A stretch of DNA of 64,000 nucleotides from Sphaerolaimus hirsutus (lineage: Eukaryota; Nematoda; Chromadorea; Monhysterida; Sphaerolaimidae), in contig OZ038453.1 in assembly GCA_964036195.1 (NCBI GenBank), positions 28,896,997-28,960,996 on the forward strand, given 5' to 3'. Made by a program: the position numbers and the translations under genes. Positions 11,706 through 22,400 of this stretch are shown here, piece after piece; positions within the stretch are counted from its first letter, which is position 1, and each line of letters opens with the position of its first letter. The notes below the pieces were generated by a model. The model had not been told where the DNA came from, did no database searches, and saw only the letters and a program-made list of their open reading frames with translations.

Positions 11706-12532
11706 TACCGTATTACCTCAAAATACCTTCATGGGGGTTTATTATTTTGCCAGCAAAATTTGAGGGTGGGTTAATTCGAGGGGGGGTTATTCAAGTGGGG
11801 GGGGGGGTTATCATTTCATCAGAAATTTTCGTAAGGATAGTAGTAAAAGTAGACATTTTCGTACCCAAAACAGGTAATAAATGTGTCCAAACAGGTATAT
11901 TTGGACATAAACACGTAAATTCTCTAATAATACGACAGTCATACTATTTTTTTCAGCACATTTTTAGGTGTTGTACTATTGGAGATGTCACATTATTAGA
12001 GAGTGTTGCATTAGTGTTTTCGTCAAATCAGCCAGTGAATTGTGGCGGTTGTGAGGCGGCTGGCGCCCTTGCGAACTGCCGAGCGACTCTTGTGAACTGC
12101 CGCCAGCCGCCGCTTTCTCCAAAAGCGCCGAATCCGCGGCTTCCGCAGATTGCCACATCGTTACGTCGCTTCTTCTTTTTATTTCTCAGGTGTCGCACTA
12201 TTGAAGAGTGTCGCATTATTGGAGAGTGTCGGATTATTTTCACACAACGTGCCCAAACCTGTAACACTATTGGAGATGTCGTATTATTGGAGACCTGTCG
12301 CCGAATTAGAAAATGTATGATACACAAACTAATCTATGTGTAGTTGCAATGCAAATTAGCAGTAATAAATTATACTTCATATACATTGCATACATGATGT
12401 ACATCCTTTGAGGGGGGGGGGGGGTGTTTTTGAGGGTGCGGGTGATTATTTCTCCAGCCCATTTTGAGGGGGAGTGAATTCGAGGGGGGGGGGGGTTAAT
12501 TCAAGGGGGGGATAATTCGAGGTAATACGGTA
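11706..12532. mobile_element. TACCGTATTACC-family MITE with nested TIR element
   Basis: The ends TACCGTATTACCTCAAAATA and TTCGAGGTAATACGGTA are inverted, with G-rich arms next to each end. A different element (11912-12318) sits inside. The internal arm sequence (GGACATAAA..TGTAGCTGCAATGCAAATTAGCAGTAATAAAT) recurs in the relatives at 20932-21354 and 29013-29451. Confidence 0.85.
11912..12318. mobile_element. CTCTAATAATACG TIR element, inverted paralogue of 48450-48892
   Basis: It begins ACGTAAATTCTCTAATAATACG and contains repeated ATTGGAGA / TCTCCAAT units. The GC-rich middle (about 12040-12165) matches the reverse complement of 48600-48760. It lies inside the MITE at 11706-12532. Confidence 0.75.
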
Positions 12533-12655
12533 TGTTCAAAAGAAAATGGGGTGAAAAAGTTTGATGAAAACATAGAACGGCAGCCTCCAATAGAACAGCA
12601 CCTCCAATAAAATGGCAGGTAATACATTTGACAAACAATATAAAGGTCCCATTCT

Positions 12656-13857
12656 ATTAGGTTGTAAACTAATGAAGTGTCTTTTTTCGATTTCATACAA
12701 ATATACATTTGTGCATCCCACATTCTTTTGTACGTTGACCGGATTTGATGCCATTTGAGTATGTTGGGGTTTGGGGTCTGGGCTATGAAGAAATGTTTTT
12801 GTTTCCTCGAATAATCCCCCAGTCCCGAGATAAGGGGGGTCTTTAAAAAGGTGGTCATTTTGCATGGCCGATCTACACATTCACTTTGAACCTTACTCAC
12901 TCAGCCATTTTTGGGCCAATTTGGATCGTTCGACACTTAAAATGATCAGCACAACCAGTAGATTCCATTTTTGTAGTCGGATTAGTGATGTCTAAATTAC
13001 GTATGCTGATTTGACCCAGTTTTTAACCACCAAAAATAATTTTTTTTAAACATGCTATCATATACTTTAGACAATGGGGATTCATATACCAAAAAAATTA
13101 TTTCAATATCTCTTTCCAATCAAAAGTAATAGAACTTTAAACTTCCGCCTCCCATACATGTAAATAACTAATCAAGAACGATGAATACAGATAACCTGAG
13201 CATAAAAATGAGACTTACAGGTTTTTCTGATCATTTTAACTGTTCATTGGTGGAAATTGGCTGAGAAATGGCCAAGATATGGATTTCTGAAGTCACATGC
13301 ATTTGCTCGTCATGCAGATTTTTCTATTTATTGTTGGGAGGTGAATGTTTAAAGTGATATAACTTTTGACTGGAGAGAGATATTGAAATAATTTTTGGGC
13401 CAGTTTTATTCTTTTTGTCTATAGTATATGATAGCAACTTCAAAAAAATCGTCTTGAAAAATTATAATTACGATTATTCTTCATGTTCAAAAACCGGGTC
13501 AAATCGGCATACGGGATCAAGACATCACTAACTCGACCACAAAAATTGAATCTGCGGATTGTCCTGGTTATTTTAAGTGTTGAACGATCCGAATCGGCCC
13601 AGAAATGGCTGAGTTATTAAGCTTCAAAGTCAATGTGCATATTGGCCATGTAAAATGACCACCTTTTTATAGACCCCCCTTATCTCGGGACTGGGGGATT
13701 ATTTGAGCAAACTAAAACATTTCATCATAGCCCAGACCCCAAACCACAACATACTCAAATGGCATCAAAATAGGTCAACGTACAACACAATGGAAAGCAC
13801 AAATGTATATTTGTATGAGATGGCGAAAAAAGACACTTCATTACTTTACAACCTAAT
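12656..13857. repeat. 1.2-kb full-length palindrome (foldback element)
   Basis: The left end ATTAGGTTGTAAACTAATGA and right end TCATTACTTTACAACCTAAT are inverted. The two ~590-bp halves remain complementary to a centre near 13250; for example, AGTCCCGAGATAAGGGGGGT pairs with ACCCCCCTTATCTCGGGACT. The open frames inside both arms are mirror images and are not genes. Confidence 0.85.
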
Positions 13858-15780
13858 ATTAGAAGAAATACTTTTGTCACACTTATATTGTCATTTTTTT
13901 CTGAGGTGATATTCATGAAAATCATTGCTTTATTAACAGTTAAATGCATATGTACAGTACAAAAAAATGAGTGAACTTCTCTTTCACAGTTTTGTGTATT
14001 TAGCTTTGTCATAGGAACAATCTGATTAGGGTTCAAATGGGACACAATGGCAAGATTTTTAGATATTACCAAACCAGAGCTGTTAAAGGCACATAAACTT
14101 TATCAAATACATGTAATGTGCACAGAGGTAAATATGCACACAGTAAAGTAGGTTTGAGCAAAATAAAATAACTCCCTTGCACTGAATGCCAATTATATCC
14201 CAACATTGATATCATTCCCATTTCAACCATTCACTTAATGAGATTATAACTATTGCCATCTCAAGCTCATGCGTATTTTCAAATCACAATCACCGCAAAT
14301 CACCAAAAAATACAACTGTTTTTGGATGTCTGCCAAGATAAGATTTTGCTGTTCCTGTTGTTCTAAGGCTGTGAAAGCTTGGACGTGGTGTGAAGCTTGA
14401 TTGAATGCCTGGAACGAGGTTATAGAGAGGTTGTAGGTTTATAAAAAGGTTTAATGTTCAAAGTAAAAGGTTAGTCTACAATGCATATGCTAAATTATAT
14501 CCTCGAATAAGTCCCCAGGGGAGTTATTTTTTCATCAGCGTTTTTGAGGGTGGAGTGATTCAAGGGGGAGGAGTTATTTAGTGGCGGTTGTATTCGAGGA
14601 GATATGGTATTTCTCTTGCAACTGCTACTGCTAGATATAACCATTCTTAAAAAAGTTTCAAATACAAGTTCAAGGCAAACATCCTTTCCAAAATGTTCAA
14701 CACTCAATTATTTTATTCAAACATTTTGACCCCCACCCTACCCCCCCCCCCCTCCCAAAGACTCACCCTTAACCCCTCTGTTGCACCATTCAATTTCCCT
14801 GTCACATTGTCTTAAATCAACCTTCTTGCACCTCCTATACCTAACCCTAGTTCCTTTCGCACCACACGGTGACCACTGAGTCCAGAGGGCAATACCAGAC
14901 CGTGTAAAATACCCTTAAAATGCGAAATGTCATGCAAAGTGTCAATAGTCATGGAAAATCCCTGGAAAATTGCAACAAGGTTTCGATTTTGCACGCCATT
15001 TTACATGACTTGACACTGTGCATGACAGTTGACATCTGAAAGGGCATTTTGCAGGGTATGGGACTGGCACCAGGTGCCAAATTTTGGCTTTTGGCCAAAT
15101 TCTCCAGTGCTGCCATGGCTGAGCTTATCAGCCAATGGCATGTGTGTCATTTGTGACTTTATGCTTGGATGAATGCCAAGAAAATGTCTTGTGGAGCTGA
15201 CGTTTGAATTTTTTGACAGGGGGGAGCTGGTAGGGTGTGGTAGGTCTGTGATAGGACATTCTCTATTTTAATGTTGTTCACTAATTTCACAAAAATCTAC
15301 ACACAACATAAATACCAGCTGAAAAATTGTTTTGTGCATCACATTACATCACCCTCTCCACATGGGTGAAAATTCGAGGCACAATTTTTCATGTGACTTT
15401 GCACTTTGAATACACACAAGACATGTGTTATTAATGAATCAATACTATTTGAATTTATTGACTTGTGTGAATTCTATTCTAGTCACTTATCATTTTATTA
15501 TGTATTAATTATTATTTATCTGGAGATTACCATTTTCATTGCTCACAGGGAATTCCATCACCTATCAAATCAAATCAAATAAAGTTTACTCGGCTCGGAC
15601 CTCAAGAGTCTAATGCAAGTAAATAACACAACACATTGTACACCCATCGATTACTCCTACATTGCGGCCTTACACAGGTGAGTTTTGAACGACGTATAAG
15701 CATATATTTACCAGCACCTATGTGTTCATTTCTGAAGGGGGTATCCGTGATTTCCCCAGCTCCACCCATATAAGGGACTA
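13858..15780. other. AT-rich sequence, probably downstream flank or intron of the minus-strand PAN gene
   Basis: It holds a 113-bp MITE (14497-14609), a C-run near 14740 and a TGTCATGCAAAGTGTCAA-type repeat at 14925-15050. No further PAN exon was recognised. A GTGAGT donor-like site on the plus strand near 15680 has no convincing exon. Confidence 0.35.
14497..14609. mobile_element. Short TACCGTATT-family MITE (113 bp)
   Basis: TATATCCTCGAATAAGTCCCC on the left and GTATTCGAGGAGATATGGTA on the right are inverted, with GGGGGAG..GAGTTATT units between. It is an internally deleted member of the large MITE family. Confidence 0.7.
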
Positions 15781-15841
15781 ATTCAAGGGGGTTGTACGTC
15801 AATCAAGGAAACTTTTTTACAAATATAACTTTCACACAAAC

Positions 15842-16090
15842 CTTCACTAGTGGCATGGTCCCAAAATCTGTGTCCGGAAAGTGTCTGTCTCACTGCCGGC
15901 TTTCCCCTCTGTAATCTGAGTGCATCTCTCAAACGGCAGCCAGTCTCAAAATAGTCAACTTTATCGTTTTCTTCTTGCACGAATAGAACGGGTTGGGTGT
16001 TTCTATCTTCGGTGTTCAGTATGCAGTTAGTTGTTCCTTCCTGGGAATTTAGGGATAGCGGTTTGGAGTTTGCAGTTGAAATTAAATGAG
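15842..16090 (-). CDS. Exon: second half of the second PAN/Apple domain
   Basis: On the minus strand an acceptor CATTTCAG precedes 16090 and a donor GAAG/GTTTGTG follows 15842. The exon encodes 82 whole codons and contains Asn-Cys-Ile-Leu-Asn-Thr-Glu-Asp-Arg, Thr-Gln-Pro and Val-Asp-Tyr-Phe-Glu-Thr-Gly-Cys. That is the C-terminal half of the PAN/Apple module of NOAH/NompA-type apical matrix proteins. The start phase is 1, whereas the previous exon (16284-16495) ends in phase 0. Either a small exon is missing between them or the assembly has a frame error. The donor is less certain because the frame also runs on to a stop near 15783. Role: secreted, disulphide-bonded matrix protein. Confidence 0.7.
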
Positions 16091-16283
16091 CTGAAATGTG
16101 GTATTTGAACAAGATTGGTTGTGAAAGAAAGGCTGAAATTTTTATGTGTCTGTAACTAGAGTGTCAAACAGTTTGTACAGAAAACAGAAACTGTATAAGT
16201 TTTGCACTTGCCAGAAAATGGAAAATGGTCAAATAAAATGGTGGAAAATGGAAAGTAAAATGTGCCATTTTTCAGCATCTCAC

Positions 16284-16495
16284 CTGATAGTAGAACATGC
16301 CACTGGCGCATCTAAATCCATACAAATCAGTGCCATTCAAGCAATTATCCAGGCATTCTTTGAAACTCAATGCATCTACCACAATTTCAGCAAAGCCACC
16401 CAGAATCATTTGGGGAAATCTGTTAAAGACTTCTGCACATGGTTCAGCTAAGTCAGCTGGGTAGGATGGTGGAATGTAATTATTAGTTGTTTTTT
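16284..16495 (-). CDS. Exon: first half of the second PAN/Apple domain
   Basis: The acceptor TTTTGTAG ends at 16496 and the donor CAG/GTGAGA begins at 16283. The 212-base exon carries two bases of a split codon plus 70 codons. It encodes a Pro-rich linker, then the hallmark PAN/Apple order: Cys, Phe-x-Arg-Phe-Pro-Gln-Met, Gly-Gly-Phe-Ala, Val-Val-Asp-Ala, Glu-Cys-Leu-Asp-Asn-Cys-Leu, and Phe-x-Cys-x-Ser-Gly-Met-Phe-Tyr-Tyr. These are the conserved residues of nematode/insect PAN repeats. Its phase-1 start joins the phase-1 end of the exon at 18156-18303 and forms a Glu codon. The 1.66-kb intron between them contains the hAT-like element at 17085-18131. Confidence 0.85.
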
Positions 16496-17084
16496 CTACA
16501 AAATAATCTGTAAATTTGGCACTAAGAACACTACGTGCAAAGTGAATTGAGAAAAAAATTGGAAAAAACAAAGCAAAATGGCAAGTAGATTGGCAAAAAT
16601 GAAGTAAAAAGATAAAAATAATGAAAGGATGTGTATACACTGCATATTTACGCATCATGTATCTGCTGTCACTGTTGTAGGGTAATATTGTTTTGCATTT
16701 TAGTATTTTAGAGAGTTTTTCAAGAGGGGGGAGTTATTCCAGGGGGGTCTTATTCCTAGATCTGCAGTAATTCACTTCACTTTTGCCAATTTCCTTCTCA
16801 ATTCACTTCACATTTGCTATTTTACTTCTCACTTCTTAATTTGCAGAACTGGCCCCAGTTGACAACATTTGTTATTGTCAAGGTGTGTATAGAGCATTTG
16901 CTGTAATTTAAACATTACACAAATAATTTACTGTAGTTTTCTCTGAATATTTTTCGAATTTTTTCCATTATTTCCGAAATGATTTGTATTAAGTGGGTAT
17001 TCAAGCTACCTAGCTAGATAGGGGGCAGTGGATTATTGTTGAGACCAACATTTGAGCTGGCTTAAGCAAATAAATACAGTAGAG

Positions 17085-18131
17085 CAGAGTTGTTCAAATA
17101 CCGGTATTTTTGGAAAGCGTAAGCATAACCGTAAATACACTTTCCAAATTTTCAGTATGGATACTGAAAGCGTAAGGTATTTTGAATACCTGGGAAAGCG
17201 TAAAAAAAAGCGTAAGCGTAAAAAATTTTTAAGAGACGTTTTCTCAGTGAATTCTTTCCAAATCAAGCTCTCAGCGACATTTTTCAGATGTCCACTCAGT
17301 AGTCTGCCCTCATATGTTGTTTGGCTATTCATCGGCAGTGACACTTACCATATGTATTTCTACCGTATATACCGTATTTCCTCGAATTACCCCCTGGGGG
17401 TTCATTTTTTCAGAGTGTAAATTTTGAGAGAAAAACGTGAAAAATGCAACAATAACCACCATTTATAAGTTTTTACAGCCTTATACAAGGATGTAGATGG
17501 TATAAACAATGTTCTAACATAATTTAACACAGTAAGTGTTTTGAACGTCTGTTATGCATTTCCCGGACCACAAATTCATAGTGCCCATTTTGAGGGGGGG
17601 GGTATATCGAGGGGGGGGGGGTATTTCGAGGAAATACGGTAGAAGAGCACCGTTCAATTTTTTTGTCTACTTTATTTGCCTGCCGTTCTATTGAAGGCTG
17701 CCATCTATTAGAAGAAACACGGTAAGTCATCTTTGTATCTTCCAACTTGGAGTTACTGCTGTCGACGGCGACAACATCGTCGTCGGAATCCATTTTCAGA
17801 CCAAAATTTCTTATCTGAAGCCACGATTTTGCTCGACGACACAGTATTAGCAAGACATTCATACTGCGACACAATTTATAAATGTGCCACTATTTCCAGC
17901 ACATTACTGCACGCACGCAGTAATTTTTTTGGTACGCAGTTTTGTTCTTCTTTTTCAGCTTTTTCAAAAGTGTAAAACTGAACCGTGTGAAAAGCTTTTT
18001 TACGCTTTTAGTACCCGGGTATTTTGGCGTACGCGTACGGGTATTTGCTGAAAGCGTAAGCGTAAGCGTAAGTATAAATACCCATTTACCCGGGTATTTC
18101 GGGTAAGCGTAAATACGCTTTCACAACTCTG
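17085..18131. mobile_element. hAT-like element with GCGTAA array, in an intron of the PAN gene
   Basis: Ends CAGAGTTGTT and CACAACTCTG are flanked by CAGTAGAG and CGGTAGAG (7 of 8). GCGTAAGCGTAAG-type units lie at both ends on the same strand. Two MITEs are nested inside (17370-17641, and a TCTAATAGAA-type one to about 17727). Its right end lies 25 bases from the donor of exon 18156-18303. Confidence 0.85.
17370..17641. mobile_element. TACCGTATTTCC-family MITE nested in hAT-like element
   Basis: TACCGTATTTCCTCGAATTA and TTTCGAGGAAATACGGTA are inverted ends. The interior (AACGTGAAAAATGCAACAAT..GGTATAAAC..) is shared with 41978-42223 and 46827-47091. A second small element, with ATTGAAGGCTGCCATCTATT, directly follows it. 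Confidence 0.85.
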
Positions 18132-18155
18132 CGGTAGAGTAGAAGGACCCCTTAC

Positions 18156-18303
18156 CATCAACACATATTTTCTCATAATAATCTGCCTCTGGCTGCTGGA
18201 AAAGTTGTCCAATTCCAGTGAGAAAACCCGCTTCCTCTGTAATGATGCAAGAAATTCCATCGAAATCGAACGATTTGCACGCTGCTTGTTCACCGTTGGG
18301 ACC
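18156..18303 (-). CDS. Exon: second half of the first PAN/Apple domain
   Basis: The acceptor AAACACAG precedes 18303 and the donor GATG/GTAAGG follows 18156. It has 49 codons plus one base. It encodes Gly-Pro-Asn-Gly-Glu, Cys-Lys-Ser-Phe-Asp-Phe-Asp, Cys-Ile-Ile-Thr-Glu-Glu and Tyr-Tyr-Glu-Lys-Ile-Cys, the Cys-x-Ser-Phe-(Asp/Glu)-(Phe/Tyr) ... Cys ... Tyr-(Tyr/Phe)-Glu ... Cys pattern of the C-terminal half of a PAN module. It starts in phase 0, matching the end of exon 18780-18907, and ends in phase 1, matching exon 16284-16495. The extracellular role is inferred from the family. Confidence 0.85.
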
Positions 18304-18309
18304 CTGTGT

Positions 18310-18770
18310 TTCAGGGTGAAAAATTTGAGTGAATGCGATTTTTTATTGATTTTTTTTTAGTGTGGATGCGAAATTGCATCCAATGGATAAGGATGTTTCC
18401 ATCCAATGGCTACTCCACACGCTAGTGTGAGTTTACTGGAATGAGCATGTTCGTCAACTACAGTTTGTTTCATGGTGATTAAAAAACTTTTTTCGGTACA
18501 GTCAAAATGTGTTCACTGCGGATTTATGAGTTTTCAAAAATTTTGTTGAAAGCTAGTGTGTGCAAGTACACCAGCCCCTGATAATTATGGCACAAATTGC
18601 CAGTACCGCCATTGCACTTTAACATCACTATCAACACCCCTTGTTTGCAAGCAGCGATTGTTCATGCTGTGTGAGTAAAATCCTGTTATAGTTTTTGCCA
18701 TTGCGCAATCTTTTTGCACATTCAAATACATCGACCCGATAAACAACACCCAAAAATCGACCAAATTCTA
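18310..18770. other. Intron of the PAN gene
   Basis: This is the 476-base intron between exons 18780-18907 and 18156-18303. It contains a fragment (about 18420-18500) similar to 59160-59230 and 22000-22050. Nothing else was recognised. Confidence 0.6.
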
Positions 18771-18779
18771 TCAACCTAC

Positions 18780-18907
18780 ACAATTATCGATGCAGGCGTC
18801 GATGCATTCTTGTCTCGACAATCCATCCAGTAATACATCGTCATTGTTCTGCAGGGCAAAACCTTCGATTCTGAGCAGACGAACCGTTTGCCCGCTGGCG
18901 CAGGGTG
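18780..18907 (-). CDS. Exon: first half of the first PAN/Apple domain
   Basis: The acceptor CTTCATCTCAG precedes 18907 and the donor TGT/GTAGGT follows 18780. Two split-codon bases and 42 codons encode Pro-Cys-Ala-Ser-Gly, a hydrophobic strand, Leu-Asp-Gly-Leu-Ser-Arg-Gln-Glu-Cys-Ile-Asp-Ala-Cys-Ile-Asp-Asn-Cys. The Ser-x-x-Glu-Cys-x-x-x-Cys helix is the core of the PAN/Apple fold. The phase-1 start is compatible with the phase-1 end of the MAM-like exon at 31623-31766, which would make that the upstream exon or one near it. A donor followed by a PAN second-half exon 476 bases on supports the call. Confidence 0.8.
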
Positions 18908-19063
18908 CTGAGATGAAGTTATTTCGACATATTTTTTGCAACTTTGATGACGATAAAGTGATGTTGCTTATCGAGTGTGTCAATTGCCAACGCGTGGAAA
19001 TTGTTAGGTTTTATATCCTTGATGAATTTGTGAAATTTTGTTGGTCAGCGTCCTGGGGGTGCA

Positions 19064-19267
19064 CTGATACGCATATCTGCCCGTTACGCACATTCGTTTT
19101 TTTCACTTCACACTTTTTCAAGTGATTTTCAGATATGAGTAAAGTGAAAAAAGTTGCGCAATGACATTAGTGAACTTTTTCACTTCACTCATATCTGAAA
19201 ATCACTTGAAAATGTGTCAAGTGAGAAAAACAGGCAAATGTGCGTAACGGGCAGATGTGCGTATCAG
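19064..19267. repeat. 204-bp palindromic MITE
   Basis: CTGATACGCATATCTGCCCG on the left pairs with GGGCAGATGTGCGTATCAG on the right, and the inner TCAAGTGATTTTCAGATATG pairs with CATATCTGAAAATCACTTGA. It is a near-perfect hairpin. A shorter relative with the same TCTGCCC(G/T)TACGCACAT core lies at 21376-21451. Confidence 0.8.
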
Positions 19268-19573
19268 GCCTGCCCCAGCGCCCTTAGGTCACCAGGTGCG
19301 CCCTTCCCACGTATTTACGTGCATGCTCAGCGCAACGTTTGTCGGGCGTATCTTGCCCATATTTGGAATGATTTCGAACCTCAAAATCTGTACCCCGAGA
19401 CATTTTTTTATGTTCTTTGTTTTACCGCTAAACAAAGAACATAAAACCGGTTTTACCGTGTTTATATTTTGTATTTTTTATCAGATTCCATTTTAAACAA
19501 ATACGACCAAATACAACGAAAATTGAAAAAGTCACTTAATTGCCAAACTCTCAATTAAAACAAACAAAAAAAT

Positions 19574-19870
19574 ATGAGTAACGTATTTCTTCTAATAGAA
19601 CGGCATACCTCCAATGGTACGGCACCTCCAATAGAACGGCAGGTTTTGGCGCGTTTTTGCACTCATGAAATTAATAGAACAGCAGCCTCCAATACAACGG
19701 CACCTCCATTAGAACGGCAGGTAAAAATTACGTTGGAAGAGTGCCAGAACACACAAATGTTAGAAAAAGGGGTGGTGAGAACATTCAATGTGTTCAGAAC
19801 TATGATTTAGGGTTATTTTCACATTTGGTTTTGTCTCTATTGATGCTCTGTTAGTAATATGTTGTTCATT
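19574..19870. repeat. TCCAATAGAA-type dispersed repeat (empty-site copy)
   Basis: It consists of CTTCTAATAGAACGGCATAC and CCTCCAATAGAACGGCAGG units, then a segment ending GTGTTCAGAACTATGATT. It is the uninterrupted paralogue of 10905-11690. Fragments of the same family occur near 12577-12625, 17641-17727 and 45785-45850. Confidence 0.7.
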
Positions 19871-19974
19871 TTTCATTAAAAACACTGTGTTCAAATGAAA
19901 CATGTCTGAAAAATATTTGTGAAAAAAATAGAATGGCAGCCTCCAATAGAATGGCAGGTAAAAAAGTTGGGCTA

Positions 19975-20123
19975 TTTACACAGGTCCCGGTCGGGGACCG
20001 GTCCCTGGCAAAAATTAATTTTTTTCAGAAATCTATCATTGGCGTGTATAGGTTGTTTGCATGTTAATCAGGTGAATCATCACCAAATTAGCATGCACAA
20101 AATTTTTGCAAGACGGTTACACA
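19975..20123. repeat. Left arm of the GGTCGGGGACCGGTCCC element
   Basis: It matches the left arm of 47387-48108 (TATTTACACAGGTCCCGGTCGG through AAAATTTTTGCAAGACGGTTACACA) and is cut off where the AAACGG-array element begins. The reverse-oriented arm alone occurs at about 53640-53790. Confidence 0.65.
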
Positions 20124-20645
20124 TAGGGTGTAAAAAAAATTTTTTTACGGAAAACGGAAATGGAAAAAATTTTTCAGTGGCCGGAACACGGAACGGTAAA
20201 CGGAAAAAGAGGCCATAAAAACGGAAACGGAAAAATCAAATTTGCACGGAAATGGAAAAAACTTGCTGAAATTTTGCTGGAAAAAGGATAAAATTTGCTG
20301 AAATTTTGCTGGAAGTGGAAAAAATTTGCAGTAATTTAGCTGGAAACATAATTTTTTTTTACATCATTGATAATCTGCATGAATTTTTACCGGTTTGGCT
20401 GATCAGAAAACAGAAAGTTGAGCCAGAAAAAGGTAAAATGAGGCTGAAAATGGAAAAAAGCGGAAAAACTGGAAATTGAGCCGGAAAATGGAAAAAAGGC
20501 GGAAAAACTGAAAATTTAGCCGGAAAACGGAAAATGAGCCGGAAAAGTGGAAACGGAAAAAAAAGTTGCCGGAAAACGGAAAGGAAAATGGAAAAAAAAT
20601 TTGCATGCAGAAAACGGAAACGGAAAACGGAAATTTGACACCTTA
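20124..20645. mobile_element. hAT-like MITE with AAACGG array, no clear duplication
   Basis: It starts TAGGGTGTAAAAAAAA, ends AAATTTGACACCTTA, and is filled with GGAAAACGGAAACGG units. It belongs to the family of 11030-11596 and 44066-44652. No 8-bp duplication could be matched, so one end may be rearranged. Confidence 0.75.
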
Positions 20646-20931
20646 ATCCATACTGCAATTCAGCTACTTCTTTTTTGTAAACGGCACCTGGAACATTTTT
20701 GTGATGAAATATTTAAAAGAAAAAATAGTATTCTAATTTTTTTCTTTAATACATATATTTAAAACAGTGAGAGTGAGTGTTTGATTTGGTCAGTGTGAGA
20801 CAAACTTGTTAAATCTCGTCTAAAATGTACAATGCCCATAAAGTAAAAGAAAAGTGATCACTAGACATCTGACATTTCACAGTGTTGTCTGATGGGTCCG
20901 CACTTGGACGCACAAATACCTGTCATGCAAA

Positions 20932-21354
20932 TACCATATTACCTCGAAATACTCCCATGGGGGTTTATTACTTAGCCAGCAAAATTTGAGAGGGGGGGGG
21001 GTTAATTCGAGGGGGGTTATTCAAGAGGGATTTTTATTATTTTGTCTGAAATTTGTGTAAAGATCATAGTAAAAAGTAGGCATTCGCATACCCAAAACAG
21101 GTAATAAATGTGTTCAAACAGTATATACTTGGACATAAAACATATATAGCTACACAAACTAGTCTATGTGTAGCTGCAATGCAAATTAGCAGTAATAAAT
21201 ACATCATGTACATTGCATACATTATGTACATCATTCTGGGGGGGGGTACTTTGAGGGGGGGTTATTATTTCCCCAGCCCATTTTAAAGGGGGGGGATTAT
21301 TCGAGGGGGTGTGTTAATTAAAGAAGGGGGGTGATAATTCGAGGTAATATGGTA
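20932..21354. mobile_element. TACCATATTACC-family MITE
   Basis: TACCATATTACCTCGAAATA and TTCGAGGTAATATGGTA are inverted ends. G-runs border an interior with TGTAGCTGCAATGCAAATTA, shared with 11706-12532 and 29013-29451. Confidence 0.85.
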
Positions 21355-21375
21355 TGTCTGTTATGCACAAAAATG

Positions 21376-21451
21376 AACCTGCCACACACATCTGCCCGGT
21401 ACGCACATGGCTGATGATATGTGCGTACTGGGCAGACGTGTGTGGCGGGTT
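21376..21451. repeat. Small palindrome, relative of 19064-19267
   Basis: CTGCCACACACATCTGCCCG pairs with GGGCAGACGTGTGTGGCGGG across a short TACGCACAT..ATGTGCGTA core. Confidence 0.65.
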
Positions 21452-21454
21452 GAT

Positions 21455-22103
21455 GTGTGACATTTTACATAAAATTTCTCATTTTTGTGTCACTTTGGCA
21501 CAACATTTTGCTGGGTGTGGGGCTTACCTCTGAGAGGTGCACCTATCAGGCTATCACATCTATTTATTGAAACCCTGTAGTTCTTCACATTTACTTGCTC
21601 CTTGATTTGGATACCTTTTTAAGCAGCTTTAACCCGCGTTGCAGCAGAATTGCCACATTTTCACGTTCACACATCACGGAAATAAATATTACTGACAATT
21701 ACAGCATTTTCCGATCACGCACAATTTGTTTATTTTACGTGGGAGGTCAATACCCAGAACTATTGACTCTGCACACACTAGTTTATACTCGGCAGACACG
21801 ATACTCTACAAACAGATAGGAGTTATGTCTTCGGCTGGCAGACGGCCAACCTAAAACATATGGAAGACGTGTTGACGACAAAGTGATGACGTCATGATGG
21901 AGTGTGTCCTCCGAAAAAATGTACGGCATAATGTTATCAGAGTATACTAACAGTTTACTAAGAATTTGGTAAACTCATTTTCAGCTTCTAGTTCTGGATG
22001 CATCTGAGTTTACTAGAATGAGCTGTTCATCAACTACAACAGATGGAGATTAAAAATAACACAGTCCGGTAAACTGAGATGCACTCAGAGGCTGAAAATG
22101 ATT
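21455..22103. other. Sequence related to the 22.6/60 kb repeat; no gene
   Basis: The GATACTCTACAAACAGATAG..GACGTCATGATGGA segment (about 21785-21960) is a diverged copy of part of 22600-22830. Nothing else was recognised. Confidence 0.45.
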
Positions 22104-22400
22104 TACCGTATTTCCTCGAAATACCCCCCTGGGGGTGATTGTTTCATAGTGGTCCCGAGAGGGGGGGGGGGGTTAAACAAGGGGGGGTATTTCGAGGGGG
22201 GGGGGTTATTATTTCACAAGAACTTTTTTGAAATCCTAGTACAAAATCGTTGTTTGTGATGTGCGCTGGGGTAGAAAAATGCATCAATAACTGACATGTA
22301 AAGACTCCTGTAGACTAATAGTAGTACGTAGATGGTATAAACACTGTTCTAACGTGATTACGACATTGTTTTAATGTGTGTTCTGCACTACGCAAAATTT
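22104..22400. mobile_element. TACCGTATTTCC-family MITE, right end lost
   Basis: It starts TACCGTATTTCCTCGAAATA and has G-rich arms and the TATAAACACTGTTCTAACGT interior of its relatives (38874-39326, 46186-46363). The inverted right end is absent. Confidence 0.7.

Noticed and set aside
11747..12343. 198-codon frame at 11.7-12.3 kb and its counterpart near 48.4-48.8 kb
   Set aside because: Both are inside inverted copies of the CTCTAATAATACG element, with mirrored frames and no recognised domain. They are transposon sequence, not a conserved gene.
12496..13909. Several 70-134-codon frames at 12.5-13.9 kb
   Set aside because: They lie in the arms of one large palindrome, so the same peptide appears on opposite strands.
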